This document shows positions 47,401 to 58,900 of a stretch of 64,000 bases of DNA, piece after piece. Source of the DNA: Straminergon stramineum (Eukaryota > Streptophyta > Bryopsida > Hypnales > Calliergonaceae); contig OY987266.1 of assembly GCA_963920665.1 (NCBI GenBank), positions 16,869,001 through 16,933,000 of the forward strand. Reading direction: 5' to 3'. Under the pieces are notes generated by a model, which was given only the letters and a program-made list of their open reading frames with translations, did no database searches and was not told the DNA's origin. How positions within the stretch are numbered: the first letter of the stretch is position 1; each line of letters begins with the position of its first letter. The position numbers were made by a program, and so were the translations under genes.

Positions 47401-50400
47401 GGACTTCCCGCGCCAGAAGAGGACGATCCGGCGGCACGGCCCGGTCCGGAGATCCTGTCCGACGATCCACCCACTTTGACCCCCTTCAGCCCGGAAAACA
47501 GCTCCATCGGGTCCAGCTTCTTGAAAAAATCCGTGTTGTAACTCCCGCTCTGAATCACCAAATCGTCCAGGATCCGCTTCTGGTTCGCCTTCTTCAGAAT
47601 GTTCTCCTCGATCGTGCTCTCGCTGATCAGGCGGTAGATGTGAACCTCCCGAGTCTGACCAATGCGATGGCAACGGTCCTGGGCTTGCAAGTCCATCGCC
47701 GGATTCCAATCGCTGTCGTAGAAAATCACGGTGTCCGCGCCCACCAAATTGATGCCCACGCCGCCACTGCGCGTCGACAAAATGAACAGAAAGATCTTAG
47801 GATTCGTGTTGAAGCGCTGCATCAGAATCTGACGCTGCTCGGGCTTCGTCGAACCGTCCAGACGCATGTACGTGTACCCGTACAAGTTGATGAAAGACTC
47901 CAGCACGTCCAACATCTTCGTCATCTGAGTGAAAATCAACGCCCGGTGACCCTCCGATTTCAGGCGACGCAGAAGCAACGCCAGCTCCTGCAATTTCCCG
48001 CAGTCGAACTGAAGCAGACGGCGGTCCGGGAAAAAAAGCTGCCGTCGCACCACCATGGGCCGCAGAGGGACCAGCAGCCGGCTCGCTTCCTGCAGCGCGT
48101 CCTCCGACACCGATCCGCTCAGAACGGGCCCGCCGGCGATCGCATGGCTGCACCACGCCACCGGAACGGGAGCCCGAGCCGCAGGAATCGCGAACATGAA
48201 CGCCGTCACCAAATCCATCACGCGCTCGCAACGAGTCGTCGGAAGCTGCACCATATCCGACAAGACGCTCGAAAACTCCAAGTACTGACTCGGATGGCCT
48301 TCCACCCGGTGCACGTCGTACACGGGATGCAACACCGCCACCCTCCTCAAAACGTCGGATCCATACACCGGCTGCCGCCCGCAACGCAACTCGTTCACCG
48401 CCCACAGCGCCAGAACACGCTCCCTCCTCCGCCTCTCCCTCTCGTCCCGGAGGGCCCACTGAATCTCATCGATCACGCTGCGGACCTCCCGGCTGGCCTT
48501 CTGCCGCGACTCCTGCGCCTTCCAACTGTCCTCGCCCGTACTCGCCAGCTCCACGATCAACGGACCCGGAGTCTTGATCTTCGAGACCTCCTCCGACTCC
48601 CACCGGCTCATCGTTCCGTCCAGACCACCGAACTGAAGGTTCAGCGCTTCCAGGCCCACGGCTTCCAACGGGCCCCTGCACAGGGCCGAGCACGCGGCCG
48701 AGCTCAGCTGGAACTCGATGCCCGGCATGTCGAACGAAGACACGATCGGACGGCCCTCGAACAAGTCCGGATGGTTGCACACTTTGCGCAGCTGCATCAG
48801 CACGTTGATCAGGCCCAGAAAATTGCCGCTCGAAAGAGTCGCCTGCGTGTCCGAGCTCGCCATGAAATCCTCGTACAGGTTACGCTGACGCTTCGAAAGA
48901 CGGCAACGGATCACGTGCTCGAATTTCCCGGGAAGCTGCTTCTCCACGTCCTTCTTCAAACGACGCAGCAGAAACGGACGCAGCACGTTGTGCAAACGAT
49001 CCACAAGCTCCTTGTTCACCTGAAACACACAACAGTCAAATCCCGCTCCTACCCGCATCCAACAACGACAGACATACCAAGCTACATCCTCAACCCCTCC
49101 GACTCCGTGGCCCACAGAAGCTCAAACAACACAGAAAAGCCGCGCCCGTACCTGGTCAGCGCCCTCCACCATCCCACTGATCGGGTTCGAGAACCAGTCG
49201 CGAAACTCCTGGTGCGACTGGAACACGTGAGGCATCAGGAAGTGCATCAGAGACCACAGCTCCATCAAATCGTTCTGCAGCGGAGTCCCCGTCAGAAGAA
49301 TACGGCGCTTCGAATTGAAGTTCAGCAGAGTCTGCCATCTCTGAGACTTCCAATTCTTGATCAGGTGCGCCTCGTCCAGGATCAAATACTTCCACTTCTT
49401 CCGCTTGAAGGCTTTCGCATCCTGGATCACCAAGCGGTACGTCGTGATGCAAACGTGAAACGAGTTGCCGCGAGACCACCCCTGACGCTTCACTTTACGC
49501 TCCTTCGCGCTACCGAAGTACGTCAGGATCTTGAAGGCAGGGCACCACTTCATGAACTCCGTCTCCCAGTTCAGCATCACGCTCGTAGGCACCACGATCA
49601 GATGCGGGCCCCAGATGCCCTTCTCGCAAGCCAGGTGAGCCAACAAGGCGATCGTCATGATCGTCTTACCCAGACCCATTTCGTCGGCCAGAATGCCGTT
49701 CAGACGCTTCTCGTACATCGTCACCAGCCAATCCAGACCGATGTGCTGGTACTCACGCAGAGAATGCTTCAACAGAAACGGAAGCTTGGTCTTCACCTTC
49801 GTCGTCGAGAACGTGTACCCAGTGGGTTGCGCCGATTGAGCAGCTGCGGCAAAATCCGCCAAACGGTCTTCGCTCTTCTTATCCTCAACCACCGCAGCAT
49901 TCGACGCCTCGACGCCACCCACGTCCTTCGCATCCGCACTCTCGTCTCCGCCGCGGAGGCCCAAGCCGTCTCCCGCAACGGCCTCCACCGAACCTCCATC
50001 GACCGCATTCTCCGACTCCACTGCCACACCTCCGTCGGCTACCGCGCCGTCGGATCTCCCTGGCTCCGACGGACGCATCGTAAACACGCCGCCGACGTCC
50101 CCGTCAGGAGTCACAGGTAGGGCAGCCGGGGACACCTTGTCACCCCGGGCTTCACTCTCCTCCGCTTCTCCCGTCTTCGCAACGGCCCTCGCCTCAGATG
50201 CCCCGCCGGCCTCCCGGACTCGCATGCCTTCAGCGGACGACCTCATCAGGATACGATCGCCACGGCGTCTGGCGGCCTCACTCACCTTCGCCACAGCTGC
50301 CGCGGTCTCCGCATCCACCTGGTCCCACCCTCCCAGCAACAAACCCGTGGATGATACCGAGTCCTTCGAACTCGCTGCTTCCGATAACCCGTTCCTCCTC

Positions 50401-53400
50401 AAGTGATGGGCCGAAGAATGCAACAGCCTTCCATGGACGTCCATCTACCACATCCCACCACACCATGAAACCACGCAACATCGACAGACAGAACCAAACG
50501 CAGGCCCCACACTCACGTCAACGAGGAACCGCAACTACACAATTCACCGCCCCGAATGCAACGTCAAACAACTCCCCACTTCTCTCATCAATCCCAACAC
50601 GCGACCCGGCTCCCTCGCACAAAGCGACTCACTATCGTCCAGAGACCACACCTTCCCAGACGCTCCAACGCCGTGGCTCGACAACTTCGCCTCGACGATC
50701 TCTTCCTTCACCTCCGCCGTGTCTATCGCTGCGCTCGACAACGCGACCCGATGATCCCGCCCACTCGTGCTCGGTTCCCCCATCCTCTCTCTCACATCCG
50801 AAGAGTACCGCGCATCCTCACCCACGTCATCTTCGTCTTCGGCACTACCACTCCCACTCGTGCCAGCTTCACTCGTACGATCTCGACGATCCTCCGAAAA
50901 ATCGTCGCTCTCTTCTCCACCATCGTCCATATCCTGCCTCAGAAAAAAAAACCACGGCTTCAGCACGAATCCGGAACCAACGACACCCGCAAACCAACCA
51001 GACGCCCACATTCCACACATCCGAAAACACCCTTCATCCTCGCAAATCGAGGCCCACTCACCTCCCGCGTCACGCAAACCAAAATGTTCCCCTACCCCAC
51101 GAAAATACCAAAACCGAGGCACACGCCCGACCCGACAGCAGGACAGCCTCTGGAACGACCTAACCCCACGCATCACAAAGACTGGACCTCGCTCCCACCC
51201 ACGCAAACACTCTCTCATCACGTCGCCATTCCTTCTTCCCACACACCCCAAGAGCTCCAGCCAATCACCCACTCAAAGCGAGAAGTGGGAATGCACNNNN
51301 NNNNNNNNNNNNNNNNNNNNNNNNNNNNNNNNNNNNNNNNNNNNNNNNNNNNNNNNNNNNNNNNNNNNNNNNNNNNNNNNNNNNNNNNNNNNNNNNNNNN
51401 NNNNNNNNNNNNNNNNNNNNNNNNNNNNNNNNNNNNNNNNNNNNNNNNNNNNNNNNNNNNNNNNNNNNNNNNNNNNNNNNNNNNNNNNNNNNNNNNCCTT
51501 CACCTCCGCCGTGTCTATCGCTGCGCTCGACAACGCGACCCGATGATCCCGCCCACTCGTGCTCGGTTCCCCCATCCTCTCTCTCACATCCGAAGAGTAC
51601 CGCGCATCCTCACCCACGTCATCTTCGTCTTCGGCACTACCACTCCCACTCGTGCCAGCTTCACTCGTACGATCTCGACGATCCTCCGAAAAATCGTCGC
51701 TCTCTTCTCCACCATCGTCCATATCCTGCCTCAGAAAAAAAAACCACGGCTTCAGCACGAATCCGGAACCAACGACACCCGCAAACCAACCAGACGCCCA
51801 CATTCCACACATCCGAAAACACCCTTCATCCTCGCAAATCGAGGCCCACTCACCTCCCGCGTCACGCAAACCAAAATGTTCCCCTACCCCACGAAAATAC
51901 CAAAACCGAGGCACACGCCCGACCCGACAGCAGGACAGCCTCTGGAACGACCTAACCCCACGCATCACAAAGACTGGACCTCGCTCCCACCCACGCAAAC
52001 ACTCTCTCATCACGTCGCCATTCCTTCTTCCCACACACCCCAAGAGCTCCAGCCAATCACCCACTCAAAGCGAGAAGTGGGAATGCACCACAGCCAAAGT
52101 TCAAGATCACTTACAGATCGGTACTGCGCCAATAGCTCTTCCAACGGCATCTCGCTCTCCAACTTCAGCGCATCGATCTACAACCACCACCACCACCACA
52201 CAAACATGCATCACGCGACGCAACTCAGCGTATTCCCAATCGGTAACCTCCTACGGCGTGCCTCGACCATCACCCAACTCCAGTCGGCACCACTCACCAA
52301 CCCTTGCATGCATACACATCACATCGCGACACCAACGGAACCCCATTCCACCTACACGAACAAAACTCGCACTAGGCCACCAGACACCACCAGCACACCC
52401 AACATCACTCACCTCGTTCGCGTCTCCGTCGCCCTCTTCCTGCGCAAGTCGTTCCTCTTCTTCCAACGTTCTCTCGTCGTCGGCCTGAGACAACGGCGAC
52501 CAAACCGTCAGACATCAATTTCGTCTTCACAAGCTTCGTCCCGACGCACTGCAAATACCCCTACCCCTCGCGCCCGCCATGACACACGCTAATCACTCCA
52601 AGCAGTGCACACAACCCAAGACTCCGCACACAAGTCTACGCAGAAGGCAATGCACAAGAGCTCTTCCCGATGCACACGCCCTGATTCATTCGATACAAAG
52701 CAAACGCCAGAAGCACACAGTACCTCGTCGCTCCCGTCGGCTAAAGCGCCGGGGACGTAGTCCGTGTCATCCTGCACAACACAAGCCTCAACCCAATCAA
52801 ACGACGTTCAAGGCCTTCCCAGGTCTCACGCGTTCACTCAGACGCCCAGGAAGAGCCCGGATCTCCATCGAAAGACCTCCAAACCACTCTTATCGCTCTC
52901 ACGCACTCACCCAAACATTCTCGTCGCCCCAGGGCGACCAGATCCCTCACGAACCGACACCTCAATCCATGGAATCCCGCAAATCACTTCTGCACTTCAT
53001 CGTCGGCACGCGGAAGACATACCTGCAACTCAACGCCGCGCTCGCCCCCAGACTTCGGAGGACTGACATGGCTCCGTTCCTCCAATTTCACCTCACTCCA
53101 AGACCGACCCACGCCTCCGAAATTCCGATGGCTCAGCTCAACCACCAGCTTCGTCGACTCTCCGCCGGCCTCGACCGCTCCACTACCACAGGAACCCCAC
53201 CCAATGCCGACCGACACGCCCGTGCCAGCTTCTCCGACCTCACCTTCGTCCAACCGACTCACGGATGCCACGGCCCTCGACACTGCACCTGCTGCCACGC
53301 CAAAGCCCACTCCAGGCATCCCTTCCTTCGCGCCCGCAATCGGACTCGAAGAGCCCACATCCCCCACATGTCCACCACGGTCGGAACCCAAAAGACCCTC

Positions 53401-56400
53401 CACGGAAACGGTCCCTCCGACCGCCCCGGCGTCGGGTAAATCGGACCCTTCCGAGGTCGACGCTGGATGCTTCTTCGACTCGTCGCTCACTGGGACGTCC
53501 GCAGGCACTGGACCACCCGCGCCCTCCGAGGACTCCTCGTCACCAGCGCTACCCTCATCTCCGCTCTCCTCCTCCGATGCCTCGGACTCGGACTCGGACT
53601 CGCTGACGGAATCACCTGAGAAACCACCAGACACAATCCACTCGGACTGAGACTACCATCCGATTCCTCGCCTTCCACTCAGATCCCTAAACCGCCCGAG
53701 AAACTCTCCCGGCCCACTCCACCCAAGCCACACATTAACCCCCGAAAATGCCTCCAAACTCACGCTATTGTACGACCTGTCTAACCGATACACAGGGCCG
53801 CGACAGCGCCACAACAGGCCGGACCTTTCCCATGGCAGGGTTTCTGACAAAGTCGTACCCCAAAACAATCACCAAATACGAAGAACCCCTACCCATCGTA
53901 TCCACAAGCACACGTCCAAGAAGCTCAGCTTCTGACACCCCATGGAACTAGCCTCAAAAGTCTCAAAACAACACCAACCTCTCATCAGTTTGTACGCATT
54001 CAGAAGATCCTCCAGCGGAAGCTCACTCTCCCGTTGCAATGCACTCAGCTCCTCTTTCCTTTCATCTTCCGTGATCAAAGCTTCGTCCGCTTCTAACGTG
54101 GCTTCGTCATCCTCCTGCGGATGCCACCGTCAGGGAGCGTCACAAGCAGCACAGGATCTATAACAACATGGACAACTCTCGATCCATCCACGCTTCCAAC
54201 GGAGTCACCGAAACTCAAAGGCATCCGTGCAAACACTCCCAACACGTAAATCACCCGTTTCAACACCGACCTCGACCGCCTTCTTAATCATTTCCTCCGC
54301 CACACAAAAAAAAGACAGAACATTTCGCATGGCTTACCAGCTCCTCTCCGTCCTCGACCATGAAATCAGCATCCGCGACGCCCTCGATCTCCATCCCAAA
54401 AGACCCCTCCAAATCGCCGCCACCGGCGACGGGCTCCGACGCAACTCCTCCATCACCAGGCAAGGCATCTTTCGCGGGCACCGGAGGCAACAGCAAAACG
54501 CCTTCAGGTTCCTGTGCGCTCGCGGTGTCCCCAAGATTCTCGGCCAACATCGTCGAATACCTAAACAAAACAGTCCGCCACCACCCCATTCCGCATCAGG
54601 CCCAACCCTCATTTCTCAATCAAAACCAACACTCGCAGCAGCGCGGACTGCAAATGGGGGAACAACCCCACCCTCGGACTGGCAATGCAACACTCATGCC
54701 TCCACTGGCCCAACATGGCCATTCACCTAGGAAATCGCAACGGCTACGCCATCACAACGACTGCTAAAACGAATCCCAATACCCTGCACCCGGGTCGCTC
54801 CATTATTCACAGCTGCCCCTCGTCATCTTCACAGACCCCGTGGTCACGAGGAACATCACACGCGACGACACCCAGCAGCCCTAAACCTCGTACCTCTCTG
54901 TTTGTCCCAGCAAAAAGTCCAGGTGCTTGTCCAGCGCCTTCTTCTTCCTCTCCTCCACCAGTAATTGCTGCTTATACGAAACCTGCCAAGCCGAAAACAA
55001 GTCGACCATTCAGCACAAAAGACCGGACACCTATCGCTCACTCACCCCTAACAAAATTCCCCATCATCCACGATGGACAAGGCTCGACTGGGCTTCTCCG
55101 GAAACCGAGAAAAACGAACCCACGGAATCGCCCCCACGCACGATGCCAGGTCCTCCAAGAACCAACCAGCTCGAACCTCCACGGATCACAAACGCAACGG
55201 GCGGTCGACATCGACGACAGACTCGTCTGGGGGACGAAGACCGGACAGCACGACAAAACTTGCAGAAAGCCCAATACACGCGTCACCAAGTACTCCGAAC
55301 AAAGGAGCTGCTATCACCACCCAAGACCCAGACGAGGGTGACGTTACCAGCTTGTCCACTTTCAGCCAAAACTTCTTCACGTCTTTCGCGATGTTACTCG
55401 CCACTCGCCGCATCCGCTGCTCCTCCTCCTGAGCAGCAACCACACACATCCCAAAGCGTTCATACCAACCACATACTCCTCCGCCATGACGGGGAAAAAA
55501 CTCCGCATGCACTCCTCACAAACACCCAAACAACCATTGCCACGATCAAACCGAAAAAAGGGGATCCAAGAATCACCCCCACCTTCAATCGCCGATTCTC
55601 CCGGGCCACCACGTCCAGCTTGCTTCGGTTCACACGCAAAGAGACCTTCTTCGCCTGACTCAACTTCCATTTCCGCTCCCTCTCGAAATCCTGCCATGGG
55701 ACGACGACAACCACATCAAGGCGTCACCATACTTCACTCCAACACTTGCGCACCTTGGGGGGGGCCAAAGCAGATGTGAAAGCAGCATTTCGGAGAGCCT
55801 CACACACGCAAGAGACCCACACAAACGCACCACGAGGGCAAAATTACAAAACAGGCCAAGGCGCTTCAACCTCGGATCCCAAAGATCGACAAAAACCCTC
55901 CAACCGCAAACAAACCCGCGGAAACAGAACAAGCAAATCAAGACACACGCTCGCCCACCTTGGCTAGCCAAGTCATCTCCTCGATCACGAAATCCCAGTG
56001 AGTCTTCGGTCGGACGGGCTCCTTGCTCTTCGGTAGCCCCTTCTTGTCTTTATTCGCTTCCAAGTACTGCACAAACAACAAACAACTCCCAAACAACGGG
56101 TCAGACCTGGCCCGTTAACAACGACGACGACGACGACGACGACGACATGGACGTACTTCACGTCCCTCACAGGCCTGCTCGCACTGCACCACCACGCCCA
56201 CTCCTTGCAACCCAAGGCGCTCGGGACTCGCTTCCCACGACAACCTCGCCGCCCACCACAGGGCGCTCCGACAAGAACCCAGTCCCACATGCAAAATCCT
56301 CCGGACCGCCATTTCTACGACGGGGAAGAGAATCCGGCCGATTCACAGCACGCACCGTACCCAACGGAGGTGCTCCGTAACCATACCCCATGCCCACACA

Positions 56401-57759
56401 GGATGTCAAGCACCCCGAAGATCGTGCCAGACATGGGGTGGGTCGTTCGGGAATGACGTACAAGTCAAGACGAAAACAAAACCCTGCCATCCAAAAACCA
56501 GGTGGAGCACAAGGGCTCAAGAAAAAAAAGGGTCGCACCTCTTGCTTCAGAAGGACGTCGTCCGCCTCAGCCAGCACCGCGTCTTCGCGCTGCCGTCTCT
56601 GCAAGGCCAGGAGACGACGACGAGACGCCAATGTACCCTGCAGAGCAACGCCTTCCCTGTCTCCACCGGAAGGACCTCCGTCCCTCCTCTCGCGATGGGG
56701 TTTGCCAGCCACGCTCTTCTCCGCAATGGATGGGCCCCCGTGCCTCCTGCCCATCCCCTCGTCCCCTGAATCTCTCCTCTCGCGATGAGACTTTCCAACC
56801 AACCTCTCCTCCCTCTCGTCGACCGCCTGCCCCACTGAGTCGTCGCGCTCTCCCTGCGACCCTCCTCCTCCCGCTCGGCTGTCCATGGCAGCTCGCCCGT
56901 CGTCTCTCCTCTCCACGACCGGCTCTCCGGCAACTCTCCTCTCACGACGATGATGCTTCCCACCCGCTCTCTTCTCGGAAACGGGGGGGACCTGCTCCGC
57001 CTCGCCCACGACCGGCTCTCCTGCATCCAGACTCTCACCATTCCCATTTCCGTCCAACCCTCTCTCCTCATGCGGCTGCCACTCGCCGTTCCCTTCGCGA
57101 ACCACCTCCCCCTCACCTGCTCTTCCCCGACCACCCTGGACTCCGTCGCCGCGCGTCTCCTCGTCCGCAGCTCGACGGGCTTCCTGTCTCGCGATTTGGC
57201 CCCTCGTCTTCTGAGAACCGGGAGAAGCAGAACCCAGGCTCTTGCTCCGGCCATGGTGGTTGGAGCCCCCATTGCTGAACGGACCCACGATCCTCACTCT
57301 CACCGGCACTCTCTCCTGGGCCTGGGGCTGGGGCTGGGGCTGGGGCGGACCCGGAGTCGTCTTCAATGTGGAACCCTCCGAAACCGACTCCTCTACGGGG
57401 GTCGAATCCCGGACGACCTCACGACCTTCAGGCGCCAACAGCCGGACAGCCGAGCTCCTCGTCGTCGGCACATTCTTGTTGGCCACATCGCCGGGCGATT
57501 TCGCCCCCGGCTTCGGACCAACCACGACCTTTCTAGGTCTGCCCCTGCCTGCATGCCGCTTCGCGGGCTCAGCAACCACACCCTCCACCGACGGGACGCT
57601 CGCTGCGGCGGGCGCCTGAACCTCTTCCGACACCGACGGGGCTCCCCTCACATCCCGGACCGCAGGAGGACCGGATTCGAGGCTGGAGGTGGTGGTCTCG
57701 GGCTTGGCACGGTTTCGTCTCCCATAGCATTTCAGTTGCTTCGACGAAATCTGTTGCAT
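41430..57759 (-). CDS. PIE1: PIE1/SWR1-type chromatin-remodelling ATPase, 21 exons, about 3256 aa
   Basis: Catalytic subunit of the SWR1 complex, which exchanges H2A for H2A.Z in nucleosomes; in Arabidopsis PIE1 controls flowering, development and defence. Exons (minus strand): 57759-56539, 56066-55959, 55690-55583, 55428-55348, 54982-54894, 54560-54338, 54114-53979, 53615-53023, 52771-52724, 52484-52413, 52177-52115, 50933-50652, 50444-49152, 49019-46881, 46391-46289, 45933-45869, 45556-45501, 45171-44856, 44581-44072, 43950-43364, 43107-41430. All joints are GT..AG and in phase (9771 nt). Domains: low-complexity N-terminus (1-407); HSA domain (about 430-505, KTHWDFVIEEMTWLAK); acidic Ser/Glu region (about 656-780); SNF2 ATPase with Walker A DEMGLGKT (1262-1269) and DEAH (1365-1368); a SWR1/INO80-type insertion; helicase C with QAQDRCHRIGQTR (1884-1896); SANT domain (about 2418-2472); long Ala/Gly/Ser/Pro-rich tail. 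Arabidopsis PIE1 has about 2055 residues, so both ends are extended here. The start is the first in-frame ATG; a donor-like AG|GTAAGA just upstream (57773) means a different first exon is possible. Exon 12 is partly duplicated by an assembly artefact. Confidence 0.93.
42584..42606. repeat. CTG/CAG trinucleotide run encoding poly-Ala in PIE1
   Basis: About eight CTG-type triplets on the plus strand. In the PIE1 frame they encode an alanine run in the C-terminal tail, next to an Ala/Gly-rich segment. Confidence 0.85.
50705..51296. repeat. Contig-end duplicate, copy 1 (identical to 51497-52088)
   Basis: 592 bp ending exactly at the N gap match 51497-52088 base for base wherever I compared them, and the translations of both copies are identical. 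The copy contains most of PIE1 exon 12 and part of intron 11. The arrangement A-gap-A is typical of overlapping contig ends left unmerged in scaffolding. Confidence 0.9.
51297..51496. other. Assembly gap, 200 N
   Basis: Exactly 200 N, a placeholder length rather than a measured one. Because the flanks overlap, the true gap is probably absent (negative). Confidence 0.97.
51497..52088. repeat. Contig-end duplicate, copy 2 (truncated PIE1 exon 12 at 51725-51497)
   Basis: It starts exactly at the end of the N gap and ends at 52088, offset 792 bp from copy 1. Its exon 12 copy has the same acceptor (CTGAGGCAG|GATATGG) but is cut by the gap. Only one exon 12 should be counted. Confidence 0.9.
56122..56146. 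repeat. CGA trinucleotide microsatellite in PIE1 intron 1
   Basis: About eight consecutive CGA units between exons 1 and 2. Confidence 0.9.
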
Positions 57760-58900
57760 TTCTTACCTGCTTTTAACATTCTCGCTTCATGCACTCCCAA
57801 TGCACAAGAAACTCCTCGCGGCCTCCTCACTCCACCCCCGGCGACAATCCTCGCAATCCCTCAGGGCCTCCGCATTCCCACGGACTCGTCGCCGTCCCCC
57901 TGGACCCGAAACGCTGGACCCGCGCCTCCCGCCCAACAATTCCCAAGCCCGATCGCTCCACGTCCCCTGCGCAGAAGAACCCTCGCCGCTCTCTCATGCA
58001 CACCCTAAATCGCAATCACCCCGCGCTCGACGCGATACGCCTCCCAAAACGGCGACGCAAACACTCCTCCGCGCACCAGCTCAGCAATCTGCATCGCCAA
58101 TCGCCACCGGGGTGCCGACGGACCGCATCGCCCGTGCGCGCTAGGGTTTCACCCGTTCTTGATCACACGCGGACACAGAGGAACCGAAACCCTAACCACG
58201 CTGCACGCATATCCAAGCGTCTGCACGATCAGGAGGCCGTGGCGTCGGACACCAGTCAAGGCTATCCTAACAAGGAGCAGACAGACAGGGAAAAGGAAGC
58301 ACGAGCAGCGGCAAGAAACCCTAAGCTTACAAGAACCTGGAGAAAAGACGACTCCGGGACCCGACGAGGCGGGATGCACGACGCAGTTGGTGGTTCTTGC
58401 GAGCCTTAGGCAATCCGGGCTGCTGCATCTGGGGTGGACGATTCGCAGAAGCTCACCGACGAGCCTGATATAAAGGAGCCATCATGCGAGCAACATATTC
58501 TCTTCTGGCACGACGTCGAGGAAACTGACAAGGCCTTGCAACAGGGGCAGCAAGCAAAGAAGCTTCGAGGCTTCAATGCTCGTGGCGCGGCTCTGGCTCT
58601 GAGAGGTGAAGATGGTGGAGTTGTGCAATTGTCGTAATCAGCATACCTTCACTCTTCACAATTACTGCATTTCTCGACGTGCTCTCGAAATTGTAGCTCG
58701 CAGCGGACGCCTCTAACTTAACTACTGCTGTGCTGCTGCTGCTGCTGCTGTATTTTGGTCGACAAAAATTCTTCCACGCCTTCTATGAAACTTGACACAG
58801 CTGCTGCTGTTCAAGTGTGCTAAATAGGCTCCCCAGCAATTCCCTGGCGGCTCTGGCGAGGAGATGATGATGAAGTAATTGCGCAGGTTCCATTATCAGC
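57760..58900 (-). promoter_or_regulatory. PIE1 leader and promoter region
   Basis: GC-rich DNA continues upstream of the PIE1 ATG to about 58900. TTAGGGTTTC-type telo-boxes occur on the minus strand near 58185 and 58320, and on the plus strand near 58143. A CTG run lies at about 58730-58750. An open frame on the plus strand (58434-58637) matches nothing I know. The transcription start is not defined. Confidence 0.4.

Noticed and set aside
47262..50120. 952-codon open frame on the plus strand
   Set aside because: It lies antisense to the conserved PIE1 ATPase exons. High GC removes stop codons, and the translation is Arg/His/Gln-rich with no domain.
50556..52592. Large open frame running across the N gap
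   Set aside because: It includes translated N as X and repeats the same peptide twice because of the contig overlap. It is an artefact.
58434..58637. 67-codon plus-strand frame upstream of PIE1
   Set aside because: No similarity that I recognise and no splice partners. It lies in the GC-rich leader region where chance frames are common.
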